Below, one piece after another: positions 33,817 to 46,257 of a stretch of 64,000 nt of DNA. A program made the translations under genes and the position numbers. Position 1 is the first letter of the stretch. Each line of letters begins with the position of its first letter. A model generated the notes under the pieces. That model had not been told where the DNA came from, searched no databases, and was given only the letters and a program-made list of their open reading frames with translations. Origin of the DNA: Temnothorax longispinosus (lineage: Eukaryota; Arthropoda; Insecta; Hymenoptera; Formicidae); assembly GCF_030848805.1 (NCBI RefSeq), contig NC_092361.1:20047406-20111405 (forward strand), read 5' to 3'.

Positions 33817-35378
33817 AACATGCATACACATGCTTGTCGAAATACCGAGCGGCGACGTTATTACGACAAGGAAGATCGTCTTCGTACATTCCCTGAGGCA
33901 GAATCGAATCAAAAGTTCATTCGCGAGCTTCGCTTCATCTAAAAATGGCAAGCTATTAATATTAATATGTGCGTACAAAAAGAAAAGGAGAGCAATCGAA
34001 ACGAGGCCCGCCGGCTCCGTCGTGATGTGGCACGTCAATCTAGAAGATTTAAAATCATCTGTGCATCACTTTCCTAAATAGAGATTTCGCAGATATCGCT
34101 GTTAATTTCTAGTAGATTAACTCACGAAGATTAACGCGTTCTTAATACATATACGTGACATTAGTAATCTCAGTTTTAACATGATCGGTCCGCGTGCATA
34201 ATAATAATAAATTACATCATATCAGTGATTATTAGTTTTCTTGTAATTAACAATCTAATAATTTAAAAAACTGAATCCGTAATTACATTCGTCAACAACA
34301 TCTGCTAAAAGAAGAGTCAATAAAATGAAAAGGATGATCGAATAAATCGGCCGTTAGATCATCAAAGTCAATAGCCGTATTTAGAATAAAAGGAAAACGC
34401 AAATCTCTCAAGGACAAAATCTATTTATTACGGGGCCGATCTCTGCGCAAACACATATTACTCGCTTGAAAGAGCTAAACCAACGCAGCTGGACGACGAA
34501 TCGATTCTCGCCAACGATCTTCGTCCTCGATCCCTCCAAGATGTGCGCGTGCAGGGCTCAAGGTTCTTACGTAAGCCTACAATATTCCCATGCACCCTTT
34601 GATAGGTCGATCGCGCACATTGCATTGTCCAAAAGGTTTCATCGAAGTGGAGAGGACACAAGAGAGCAAAGAGGGAGGCACCCAACTGAGAATGGGGAAT
34701 CAAGATCCCTCCAAGGGCGCGCCTTCAGATGTGCGTTTCCCGCACGCGAAGAAAGCAAAACCGTAGAAGTGCACCTGCGAGGTGCTTCAATGGGCCTTTC
34801 GTAGGAGGCTAATATTTAAATGCGCGGCAAGACGAAGAAAGACCGCGGCCCGAGCGCAACCGATCGGATCCCCGATCTGACCCCGGCATTCAAATGGGGC
34901 CGATAGCCGGGTGATAGGAACGATCGGATAACCCAACGGACTTGGTTGGTTGGTTTGGACCGCGTGGATTGTGAATACCATATACGCCGCTTCCTGTTTC
35001 CAAGGTCAATTCAACGTTCCCGCGCCGTTTGTGAAGCTGCCGTATATCGATGTCAATTCTTATCGCTTTTCTCTCCCGTTTTCGTTCGTGAAATTGCTAA
35101 TCGCAATCTGCGACTTCGCAGCTTTAACTTTTCTACGTTTTAGAATTAACATTACTATCATTGCCAACGTATTCTTTTAACATTCATGGCAATATTAATA
35201 TCAATGATTAATTATTATTACTGATCTCTTAAATTCCTAGAAATTCCAACAGCAAACGATTCTTATAAAATTACAATGGAACAAATCTGTAATAAAATTC
35301 TCATCTGCAAACATCTTTCTGTTTCTAGGTGAACCGCAGCAATGTCAAAAGATAGAGCAGCTCGCTGGTAGCTGTTGA
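33817..35378. other. Non-coding, mixed
   Basis: 34100-34330 is AT-rich, 34440-35050 CpG-moderate. The word GATCCCTCCAAG occurs at 34529-34540 and again at 34704-34715. I see nothing more. Confidence 0.6.
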
Positions 35379-35401
35379 TCCCCCACTTATACTCTCATTA
35401 G

Positions 35402-35501
35402 CTGCGAGGTCAGCAGCAACGAGCAGCACCACCATCGGCAGCAACGGCATAAACAAGCAGCGAAAGAACGAAGCAGCGATCCGGCGCAACGGCAAAGGTA
35501 G
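35402..35501 (+). other. Gln/His/Ser-rich exon-like frame
   Basis: A CAG/CAC/CAA-rich frame, open from 35379 to TAG at 35499, reads E-Q-H-H-H-R-Q-Q-R-H-K-Q in its centre, as in low-complexity parts of insect transcription factors. An acceptor-like CTCATTAG ends at 35401 after a modest pyrimidine stretch. It could be a terminal exon, a spliced UTR, or opa-like non-coding repeat. No donor or partner exon was identified. Confidence 0.12.
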
Positions 35502-37188
35502 CTCCCGCGACTGATTACGTATTAATACGTTTCTCTGAATCCGGCGCTGTCAGACGGACGCGGAGCGGATGGACACGAACGGTCGGGAAGAGAGAATGTG
35601 GGGGGAGGGGAGGAGGCGTCCTACTGCCCAGGGCGTCCCGCGGGACACCGGGCGTCCGGGTGCTCTGATGAGAAAAATTACCAGAAATAAAAGGAGGACC
35701 GGCAGCGCGATTATACAAAACGGATATTACAACGGACCCCGGCACTGGCTCTTATTAAACCCTCCACCTCTGCCGGGGCGAGAGGCAGCCTTCAGCTTCG
35801 CGGATTCAATGGTACACGTGCTCGTGCGCGCGCGCGCACGGGACTACAGGGAATCTTCCTGAAATATTAATCCATCCCTCCCGGTCCTCTCTTTCTGCCG
35901 GATCTACGCAGCTACTGATTTCGCGGGATCTATGACGTCAACCCTTTCTCTATTACTTTCTTCAAGCGAAAAGTGTCGGTGTAAGTTCAACACGCTTACA
36001 CCTTTGTGCTGCTTAAAGACGAAAAAGATCGTACGGACCATCTTCATTTTCGGGTAAGATTTTAATCATCTAAAAAAATGTTGATAGTTTAAATTTCGGT
36101 ATTAAGGTGCGAGAGAGAGTCTTTGTGTTTTATCAATTTATATAGAAACTCGTAATTTTATAGTTAGTCAGTAAGTTGTAAATGTTTCATTTGTTTCCGA
36201 CTAATAAGGCACAATTGAAAATTCGAGAGATATATGTCAGATAAAAACATCATCGCACATTAACAATTTCATCCTGGACTTATTCAGCAATGTTTATTTT
36301 TGAGCGACGGAATAATTACTTTGGGAATGATTAATTGTACGAGTTCATTTGCTTTTCAAATATGTCTGTTGACGATTTCGTAGTATTTTCTAAAATAATA
36401 TTTCTTAAATTGGAAAGTTCAGCGCCGGGTTAATAAGATCTACCGCCGTCGAAATTATATCCCAAATCTTTCTCTACGTTCGAAAATTAAAGTGACCTTT
36501 TATGAATCTAATAAACTCTTCGCGAATCTTGTCTTTTTTAGCATTAAACATAGCATTACGTATATTTCTTTTAAAATACAAACGAAATTAGAAATATACC
36601 TAATGCAAGTTTAGCAATAACATGTACATATATAACCACTTATAATTAATCCAAAGAAAAATGATATAATTTCAGATACATATTTCAGGAAGATTTCCTG
36701 TATATTTATATATTTTTATATCAATAATTTCTCTCATATGATCACTTTAATATAAAAATTGCCCTAACATTTGTAATATTTACACTACATTGTCATAATC
36801 ACACAATTTCAAAATAATTTTAAAATTATATTTGTCACGGAATAAAATGACAACGTCGATTCTTGTTTTTAAGCAGTCCGCTAAATAAACCAGCAGTAAT
36901 TATAATATTATATAAGCATTAACAACTAATGGCTGAATGTATCATTAGAATATGACTACGACCGAAACGAGCAATCGGTAGCATCATGACAGCGCATCTT
37001 TGATTTAACCAAAGAGTCTTGCTGAAATTCGCGTCTCCGTAGTTCGTATTGAAGTGCATACCCAAGTGGATTTGCATACGAGTTCGCATCGCGGTGTTAC
37101 CTGCTGCTGTAGGAGGCCGGGCACATGTCACATTCCCATTGTCGGCGTTGTCGTAGGGAGAGAGAAAGTGTACATAAGAAAGAGAGAG
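35502..37188. other. Non-coding; GC-rich head, long AT trough
   Basis: 35520-35860 is GC-rich and ends with a (GC)n palindrome; 36060-36900 is AT-rich over more than 800 bp. No frame above 100 codons is convincing. Confidence 0.65.
35823..35840. repeat. 18-bp GC palindrome
   Basis: CGTGCGCGCGCGCGCACG is perfectly self-complementary and alternates purine and pyrimidine throughout: a strong Z-DNA candidate. Confidence 0.7.
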
Positions 37189-37196
37189 GATGTGTG

Positions 37197-37201
<5 letters not shown>

Positions 37202-37245
<44 letters not shown>
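37202..37245 (+). repeat. Pure (GA)22 microsatellite
   Basis: Twenty-two uninterrupted GA units, the longest perfect dinucleotide tract in the window. It is a natural GAGA-factor platform and likely polymorphic in length. Confidence 0.97.
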
Positions 37246-37250
<5 letters not shown>

Positions 37251-37274
37251 GGGTGGGTGGCGAGGGGGAGGGGG
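37251..37274 (+). other. G-quadruplex motif
   Basis: G3-T-G3-TGGCGA-G5-A-G5 satisfies the usual four-run rule with loops of 1, 6 and 1 bases. It starts six bases after the (GA)22 tract. Confidence 0.7.
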
Positions 37275-38655
37275 CGAAGGAGGTAAGTACTCGTACTAAG
37301 TGCTGTTTTATTTGTGTAAGAACAACCACTTTGCTACCGCCATCCGCCCTCTTGCCCGGCCTACGAAGACAGACTGTTCGCGCACACAAACATCCATATT
37401 CACAGTCGCGATTTGCTCGCGGAACGCACGCGATTCCGCAAGCTTACGTGGGTGAGGATGAGACAGGATCAGTGAGTGTGACTAAAGGAAGCCACTTCCG
37501 GTCGCGTAATTCCGTTAAGATGTCGGAGCATTCGCTATAACGTTTTCCCCTCGCCCCTTCGTTTTCCGAAAGCACGCAGATGTCGCAGTTAATCTGTCGC
37601 AGCGAGGCATCTTTGATTCGTGGATTTATGATATATCGCAAACATCCGGCTTGTTAGCACATGTTTGATTTGCAAATAGAGATTTGAGCCAGCGAAATCT
37701 TAATAAATTTCAAATGCCAATGCCATAGACTTCAAATAATCTCTTTGTTCATTCGTAACAACGAAAACTTGAAATTAAATGTAAAATACAGCGAATCAGA
37801 CGAATTGTGACGTTGGCGTAACTATAATATTTTGTTGAGAAATATTTCGTCGAGAATTGAATATACCAGCTCCAAATCTCGCTTACAAACGGGCTAATGC
37901 AATGGACGCAACAGGGAACTTTGCTGTGAGCTGTGATCTTATCATCAGGAATCAGGGCGAAGTTATTGCCGGTTAACAAACGTCTTCGTTATTGCTTCAA
38001 ACGGTAAAGAGGAGTGCCTGTGCTGGCATTAACCAGAGACTCTCTCACGGATCTGCGGAATACTGGTCCTCTGCTTTGATCTTGGTCAACAGCGAAACTT
38101 TAGACCCCCTGGTCGTACGCGCGTGCTAGCTAATCGGAAGCGATTCGTCTGATTATCGCGGATCAATTCGATACGACGCGAGCTATCCGATCGTTCGTCT
38201 AATCGTCGTTCGCGTCGGCGCGATTCGTCGAAGCTGATCTATAAGCTCTTCATTAAACTTGTCGCGGATCAAGACAATAGATCTTCCAAGCGCGGTACAA
38301 GTCGGTTCGCAGGCAAAAGGAGGACCAACTAGGCGCTCTGTGTGATACCTCGCCTGATGTCCAAAGGTGCTTCCCTCACACTCGACACTAGATGCGCCTT
38401 AGTCTTAGCAAATTGTACAATAACAATCCTAGTAGTTGCTGCCGGTGCTCCTTCCCGTCGTCCTAGGTACATCCTCGCCTCTACGCCGAGTGTCTTCGAA
38501 CCCATTCCCCTTCCCACCCTCCCCCGCGCCCCGGTGTTGTGTACATTAGCGGATGCTCTGAAGGCAAGACAAACGGAATATTACACAAATACCCGCCCCT
38601 TCAACCCCCCCGTCTTCTGTAACTACCAAACCATTCTCCTTCTTCTCACCCCAAG
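37275..38655. other. Non-coding, mixed
   Basis: TCGCGGATCAA occurs at 38156-38166 and 38262-38272, with many CGATTCGTC-type words between. Frames of up to about 136 codons (38342-38752) run into the CT tract and look random. Confidence 0.6.
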
Positions 38656-38698
38656 CTCTTTCTCTCTCTCTCTCTCTTACTCTCTTACTCGCTCTCAC
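38656..38698. repeat. (CT)n tract
   Basis: (TC)8-type run interrupted by TTAC units. Confidence 0.9.
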
Positions 38699-38756
38699 TG
38701 TCGCGATCTTCTGACAGAAGACGTCCCGCTTTGCGAATGTTACATCTCGTGAAATG

Positions 38757-38786
38757 GTAGATATAGATAGACAGATAGATAGAGGG
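38757..38786 (+). repeat. (GATA)n degenerate microsatellite
   Basis: Six TAGA/GATA units with one ACAG interruption. Clustered GATA cores could bind GATA factors. Confidence 0.85.
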
Positions 38787-41111
38787 AAGAGGGCAAAGGG
38801 GAAAAGTCAAGCATGTAGAAGTGGACACCACTTTAGAAGTACGCAGGAGTTCTGTCAACTTAGGGGCAGCTGAGATATTCGCTTCCGATTGCTTAACCTA
38901 ATTTAAGAACAGGATTATGAGATCGTCAAAGTGCCATATATTACTACAGAGTCCGCGTTTGCGGAACGGTTGAATCAATCATCGATCTAGCGTTGTTAAA
39001 TAGCAAGTATGAATTGCTTTACCATTTTATGGTCTCTTGTATCACATGTTTCTGTAGAAAAAATTTATCTGGAGATAACACTCACTTCTTTTACTTTAGA
39101 ACGTTCGGTAAAACACGAACATGGCAAATAAAGCGTTTGAAAGATACCGACACGCGTGTGAATAACAATTAAATAAGATACATATACCGATTACGTAATA
39201 ATTGATGAAAACTGTGAAGGAGAACGATTAAAAAGGCTATTCCTGAAACACCGTTAAATCCAAAAATAGTCGAAGATGAGCAAGAATTTCTCATTATTAT
39301 GATTATTATTCGACGACGACGCGGGACGACGAAAGAGCGCCGTGGGCCGATTCCTTGACCACCCGAGTACGAAGGAGCGGGGCGCTTCGTAAATGCATAA
39401 AACGCGATATGAAATGCACGAGTTCGGACGTTTTGGCATCCGGACAAGCAGACAATCAACTCATCGAGGCGTGTGGATGCATTTTTATTATATATTATAG
39501 ACTGCCCGATGCCTTCCTCCATATCGTACGTCACTCATAATGTCAGTCGCTAACGTACCGTCTCGAACGTATTTTACGTACCGGGTGCTCCGAAAGCGAT
39601 CTATTAGCTTAGATCGCACAAAATCTCTTATCCTTAAGACTCGCAAACAAATTGCTTAAAAAAAGCATACTTATAATATTTTTTTATATTATTGAATTAT
39701 TTTGCTAATTATTTTACTTTCAGTGAAAGATCTAGTAACACGCATTTTTCTCGAAATAAATTTTAATAAGACTGGATGACAACGCAGTGTTAAGAAAATC
39801 ATCGACGTTCTTTAATCAATTTGATGCGCGTATGCCAGATTATTTCAGTGTACACGTAATTTAACGGCTCGAAGCTATCGCACCTGCTCGTGTAATTATC
39901 CCACCGGAACACTATACTCAAAAATTATGTAACACGATGATATCGAAAAGATGTTGACGTACAGATTCATGATATCTAACAAACTCGGGCAGATAATTTT
40001 TCGTGCCCTTTATTACAAGTGCTCGAGGTATACTTGAGCGTTCACTCGAGCTGGCATTTCATTAACGGAGAATTCTATTTCAGAGTTTGACACCCAGTAT
40101 AGATTTCGGATATAGGTGCATATCGGGCCGTATCTCCTTGTATCAGCCATACACATAATTACCATCTGATAGAGTCTGTTGTCTGTCGAGAGGTTGATTT
40201 CATACTTGTTCTTATTGCCGACCCGTCAAAGGTATCCCCGTGGTAGTAGGACGGCCGATCTCGGATGGGGGCCTTAGGGCCGCATAGGCCCCTTCTCCCG
40301 TCTCGACCAATCACTGACCCTTGGTCTGCCTTACCGTCGAGAAAACGCACGAGAAAAAGGAACGTGATTAGACCTGCTGCAGGACGATGCATCGACCAGT
40401 TCGAGAGTGTCGGCCGCTTCGATGGCCGCCAATCGAAGTCCAATCAGATGAGATAGTCAGCCATTTCGTACATTTCTGCATGCCTCTCGTCAAATGTAAT
40501 GAATTAAAATCCAGAAAAATTAAAAAGAATTTTTATAGCTCCGTATCTCTATACCAAATTTTTATTTTTTTATTCGGAAAATTATGCCGCTCGTTATGAT
40601 GTATATAAGTTAAACTAAGCTTGTTTAAAAGTGTGATGCAAATGTTGCGCATATATCAAGAATATGACAATTTCCATTAAACATTCGACATTGCGTCGAT
40701 AGCAGAACTGTGCGGAAATGATGAGAAGGGCATTTCCCATCGACGTATACGCGACTTGCGCGAAACATCGTGGAATTAATATAGCATGAACCTTGACAAC
40801 AAACACCAGTATTGTCCTCGACTCTTGCAATTCCCACGGATCCGAATGACGCCTGAAAGACGCTTCTTCGTATCGCCGATGCAATGCAATCAACGCAACA
40901 CCTGTCGAAAATGCAGATTTACGGCGCAGCTGCTTCCGCTGTTGCGCGCAAGCAATAATTCCGGCGAGACGGAGGACCCGTCCACAATTTCGTGGTTTCT
41001 TCCATTCCTCGCGTCTGTCTCGCTCGCATCGATGCCAAGCCAGCCCGTACCGGGTATTCCTCTCTCTCTCTCTCTCATGCCTTCGGAACGATGCCTCGCA
41101 TTGTTTCATTA
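38787..41111. other. Non-coding, mixed
   Basis: AT-rich at 39640-39780 and 40490-40620. (TC)9 at 41059-41076. A 164-codon minus frame (40615-41109) passes through the TC tract (Glu-Arg run) and is not convincing. Confidence 0.6.
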
Positions 41112-41345
41112 GGCCACGTCAAAATATTAGGGCTGCAACTCGTTCCTGCCCTCTCCGATACACGTTACTGAAACCTCCCACAGCCCAAGGCCCTTGGACG
41201 TTAATGCCGCATGGACGGCGGGCTGACTTGCGTATAATTACCACATTCGGCCATTTATACCAGGTGGCTGCTAAATTCCGAGAGCAGTGCGCGAGCCTCG
41301 CCTCTACGATCGCGCCATCCATCCGCGATAGCCAGCGGATCGTGC
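41112..41345. promoter_or_regulatory. Enhancer-like segment
   Basis: Repeat-free 230 bp with the 13-bp palindrome CCAAGGCCCTTGG (41185-41197), CATTTATA (41252), the E-box CAGGTG (41261-41266) and GCCATCCATCCGCG. CAGGTG is the Zelda/Snail/bHLH-type core. The role is inferred from motif mix only. Confidence 0.18.
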
Positions 41346-43944
41346 AGAATTATCAGTGCTAATACGTCAATTAATATACGTCGCGCCTTTAATAACGTAT
41401 CTTTCAATAAGATAATGCTTATTAAATTATATAAACGCGTATGATTACGTAAGCAAATCTCTCCTCACTATTTCAACTATAATGACCTATGACACATACT
41501 CGCGTCACACGTTCGTTTCCTCGTTGTAATTTTCTCATACGTTTCCCTTATCTTCCCTTCATTGTCATCCAAGACTTACTCGATCACCTTTGACTAGCAA
41601 TAAAGTGTTGTGTGTACGAATATCAAACAAACATACGCGATAAACACCTATATGTTAAGAAGCGCGAGGAGAACAAGCTGAGGTTCCGTCGCGCACAAAG
41701 ACTTGTCACATGCCCGAGTTTTTTTGTTACGATTTCGTTACGCCATTCATCGCGCCGTATGCGTTTCGGTAGGGGCCATTCTCCCACGCGGAGCAGCCAT
41801 CGAACCCGCGTCTTTCATCCTTCCTTCTTCGCTCAGATAAATATCTCGAGCGAAGCGAGTTCACCGACTACCTCCCCGTGGAAGACAGAAATTTATTTCA
41901 AATCCGCCATGTGGAAAGCGTCTTTCTGTCGAATACTTCACGCTTCGGATTCACTTGACCGACTTTTCACCCTGCCTTAACGCCGATTTGCTTGACGCAC
42001 AATCGACCGCATGCGGCATGTGTGACTTATATGGCAGGCTTATTGTCACACGAAATGCTAAATATCACAACAAATGCTATATAATTCGCGAAATGTATCG
42101 TTTTGTGAGTGTAATATCAAATATCAAAATCAGAAAGAAAATATATGCGAGATCAAAAGTCTTCACGAAAATAAAAAGCAGATTTTGAAGTAAACGTAAA
42201 AAAATACGACATCAATATGACATTTAACATTACATAAAATATAAATAAAAGAAACAGAGACAGAAGAGAGCTCCCGCAATCTTAGAGTGGACCGATAAAA
42301 TATGGAAATGTACAATATAACTCCGTTAAGACGTGACGAATGAATGACACGGGATGAATTAAAGAGAGCATCGCATTGACTTTGCCTCGGGCACGCCCTT
42401 CCTCATTTCCTCTCTCGCATTGTAATTCACAACCGTAACGCTGGATGCAATTGGAGGACTGTATATGGGAAGATGGGCCGGGATCGTAAGTGTAAACGAG
42501 TCAATCTCTCGAAATGGTCGATTTTAAATGAGTTATTCTCTCTCGCTCTCTCTTTCTCTCGGAAACGAAAGCGTCACCTGTCACTTCATAAGCATCACGG
42601 CAAGCCATTGTCACTCACGTCCGGTCGCATATGGGCGCTCTATTGTGCGAGACTTATATTTATTCATTAACAATTATCGGGTACGAGCGGTAGCGGACCG
42701 AGTTTTGTCCGTCTGATCGGAGATGCGCGTTAAGGGCGATCGCTACTTCGCGCTGCATAAAAATTGACGCGCGTCTTTGTATCTCGTTCTTTCTATCAAA
42801 ATGTAATCGGAAGATATATAACTTTCCATGATTTTATGTAAAGAATATTTATTTGGTAAACTAGTTTTATATTTTGACTTCTGACACCTTTTGATAACGG
42901 AGAGAAGAGATTACTTTCTATTTCCGTCTATTCTAAATTCTATGAAATTAATGTAAAGCGCGTGTGAAAGCTACGATCTTTAAAATTTCAATTACTTCGT
43001 ATTTCCTATACGCTTAAGCGTTGCGAGCATCGCGACGAAATCAAACCGAACGTAAAAAGCGGCGAGAACTCCTCGCGTCAGTGTGACAAAGCTTTGTGGA
43101 GAGAAGCGACGAAGAGAAAACCCGCTCACAAAGAAAGCATCCCTCAGATCTCTCCAGAGAGTATCAATCGAGAATCGAGTCTTTGGAAGATTATTTTTAT
43201 AGACGACTCTTTCCTGATCTCTTTCTCTGTCCTTTCACGGGCGGCTTATCCGAGGACGCGAAGAAATCGTATATTGGACATCCACTCCTTTCATCACGTA
43301 ATCTCAGCGGAGAACACTTTAGTTTTCCTCTACACCCTACGCCCGACGAACTTAATCATCACGTTGATAAAAAAAATATTTCGCGCAAAGAGATATGAAA
43401 CGCGGCTTCAATCTAAATCCGACGATGATAGTATTATAACGAAGAATCGCGCCAGTATCGATAAAAGAACAATATTCTTCAATAAAAATATTTTCATAAA
43501 AAAAGATTTATCATCTGGCTATAAATTGCAAAAAAATACAATTATTGTGAAAAAATTAATTTCGTGACAGCGACATAACGGATGAACGATCTGACATAAT
43601 ATCCTCCAAAGAAGCAACCTGATACGTTGATAAGCGTCACACACTAGAAAGGCTCACTCGATGTGCATCCGGTTAATGATCGCATACTTGCAACGTGTTC
43701 ACAGTAGCGCGTTACTTGCCGATCGGCGCGCGGGGAAACTCCGTCGTCCTTCCATTATCTGGATTAATGGCTAAACACGCACAAGAGTTTCCGCCGACGG
43801 AATCGTCCGAGGCTGCACCTCGCCGACGGCTGCCGATCAATTAACTAATGATCGCTAATTAACGCTCCCCCGGGACAGTAATACCCGATAATACCCGGCG
43901 GGCCGACGTACGGTAGTATTACCTTACGTTAACCCGTCGGTTGA

Positions 43945-43948
<4 letters not shown>
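41346..43948. other. Non-coding, mixed
   Basis: AT-rich at 42060-42260 and 42780-42960. CT tract at 42537-42560. Two overlapping plus frames (43094-43567, 43096-43398) have no ATG start. Near 43839-43897 TAATTAA words and a 10-bp tandem of ATAATACCCG give a regulatory look. Confidence 0.6.

Positions 43949-43986
<38 letters not shown>
43949..43986 (+). repeat. (GA)15 followed by G8
   Basis: Pure GA units run directly into eight G residues. A further G6, G7 and G3 cluster (44070-44091), quadruplex-capable if the G7 is split, lies 85 bp downstream. The arrangement repeats the (GA)n plus G-run pattern of 37202-37274. Confidence 0.9.
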
Positions 43987-46046
43987 AAAGAGGGCCGAGG
44001 CAGGTCTTGGAGGCCTTAGTTTGAGTTTAATCGTGGCTCAGCGCCGTGCTGAGTAATCAAACAATTACTGGGGGGCGAGGGGGGGAGCGGGAGCATAGCG
44101 GTAGGGCGCGACGTTACCAATGCCACCAAACCTCCAGAAACCACGGGATGACGAAACGGACCGAAGGGATGAGGGGGAAGGAAGATGCGAATTCGAATTC
44201 GAAGCGACTTCAGCGAAATAACAGCCGCCAGTCGATATTATCGCGGAGCCGGGAGTTCGGCAGCCCTGAAACGCGAGCTAATTGACTGCTAAATTATCAC
44301 GGCTCGCTCCTTCTATCGTCGTTTCTCTCTCGCTCTATATATAGGCTTGGAATTAGAATAGGATGAGCGTCTTTCCCTCTTTTATGCCTATACCGAATTA
44401 ATTGATATATATAATAGTACAATGGTAAAATTTTGTGTAACGTGTGGGATCCTATTTTAAGAATCATTTCCTTGTTTTCCGGAATGCACTGCATAAACTA
44501 CAACTATAGCAGAAAAAGATTACAATATAAGTTAATATAATATTAGTACTCAGAGTAAAAAAAAATGTAAATAACATTATGGAAGAAAAAATCCAAAATA
44601 TTATAATAAATACAAATTTAATTCATTATAAAAATTAATTATATATAAATTTTTTTAACTCTTCTAATATGATTAATACATATTTTTATTCGTCAAAGTT
44701 GTTTGTAATTTTCTCGTAAATAAATGCCTAATTTGTTTTACACGTATACTATTTGTAACTCGACATTCACAAGACAGTTATGAAAATTCAGATAGCGTAT
44801 GTCATGATCATAAACACAAATCGATATCTAAATTGCGCTTTTCATTGCGTTCAAAAGGGATACGCAAGAATTGACTCATGATCGTAAAACGTGTATTAAA
44901 TCAAATCTGCCATTAATAAATATACATATCGATTTCTTAATCTTACACAATTATTATCCCGACTGATGTTTCTTTGCAACTTAGCCATAAAGGACATCGC
45001 AAATGAGCTTCGACGCATTTAATTAACCGTAAATTTTCTACATCGCAATGTGAGATATGTATATCATCGTGAATATTTCAGGAATATTGTTGTTGATCGA
45101 CAAACGATGCTGGTAGACTGCGCTCCCAGTAAAATACGGAAGGAAGTGGCTCTGAATGAAAGAATTAATCAAGGAAGTCGATATAATGTATACTTTTTTA
45201 TAGCAGCTGCGACGGCAAAGTGATTGAGGTTTTAAAACGGAGAAACCGAACGAAGATTGTAAGCCATTATGTCGGCATAAGTGACCAGATTATAGCGATT
45301 GCTACTGTGCGTGCCGTCTTTGTTACGTCCAGCAGGGCGGATGAATCGGCAGTTTGGTTCTTATAGTTAGGCCACAATCAGGTTGAATTACAAAGCATGT
45401 ATGATACACCATGTGGCTGTTACATAATGAAATATGCAATCACGCGATGCTCCTGAGTGGGAGAACAAAGGGAGTTAATAAAGCAATTGCCCGAATCATT
45501 ACGTATCAATTATATTTCCATCCTGAAAGATGTTGATTGCGAGAAAGCGATACGCGGATCTAAACATCACTATCGCTTTTTACATTAGACAATGAAACAC
45601 TTCGACATCATTGTATTTGTCATTTAATATTTTCTGCTTAATTAATCGAGCAAAGAGTATACATTTACTTAAAGATTGAATAACGCTCTTGTGATTTTAA
45701 TTGATTATCACAGCCGATTAGCATCAACGGGGAAAGCCGTATCGACGTGGTCGATGAAATGATGAAAAGGACGAGAAAAAGGGAAGCCATTCCCCCCTGG
45801 AAGCAGATTTTAATCGAGCGTCAAGCCGAGACAACGAATTTACGATCAGGCACGGCTGTTTAGCAACTCGATTTAAGGCCGTTCGACGAACCAAACGATA
45901 CGGTAATTAACATAAAGTATTAATAATGCTTCTATCGTTGACGGTTCTCTTTTTTATGCCGAAGCTTCTTTTCCACGGTTTATGCGCCCATTAGATTTTA
46001 CGATCAAACCGAAAAAATAGCCGAACGATGATGCGTAGGGAGTCGT
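43987..46046. other. Non-coding; AT-rich centre
   Basis: 44480-45000 is AT-rich; 45100-45980 is mixed with many AAT/ATT words. No frame above 80 codons. Nothing further seen. Confidence 0.65.
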
Positions 46047-46228
46047 CCCTTTATCTCCCTTCTCTTCCTTTTCACCCTTCCTCTATCTTCAATTCTTTTT
46101 TGTCCGCATCTTCTTTATTATCTTATCTTTCACACATTTTTCACACACTGCAAATAAAAAGTCAATTCTCAATATTTTCCAAGAAATTAAATTATTTTTT
46201 AAGTTGCACAAATCAAGCGCATTAAACT
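46047..46228 (+). other. Pyrimidine-rich stretch
   Basis: 46047-46150 is strongly C+T-rich on the plus strand and could feed a 3' splice site, but the sequence beyond it is AT-rich with no exon-like frame. Confidence 0.5.
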
Positions 46229-46257
46229 GCATTAAATATATTTGATATATTTAATGC
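46229..46257. repeat. Hairpin, 12-bp perfect arms
   Basis: GCATTAAATATA (46229-46240) and TATATTTAATGC (46246-46257) pair across TTTGA. A GCATTAAAC word 14 bp upstream repeats the arm start. Confidence 0.7.

Noticed and set aside
33470..34081. Longest open frame, 203 codons, with antisense partner of 184 codons
   Set aside because: Starts at TTG and runs through the AC/CACATA microsatellite; the Thr/His/Tyr repeat is the repeat translated.
35666..35700. CTGATGAG resembling a hammerhead ribozyme core
   Set aside because: No stem II pairing between the core and the following GAAA, and no closing stems.
39585..39610. GGGTGCTCCGAAAGCG as a transposon end
   Set aside because: No matching inverted copy within several hundred bases.
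43096..43398. Two overlapping plus frames of 100 and 157 codons
   Set aside because: Both start at GTG/TTG; neither shows family residues.
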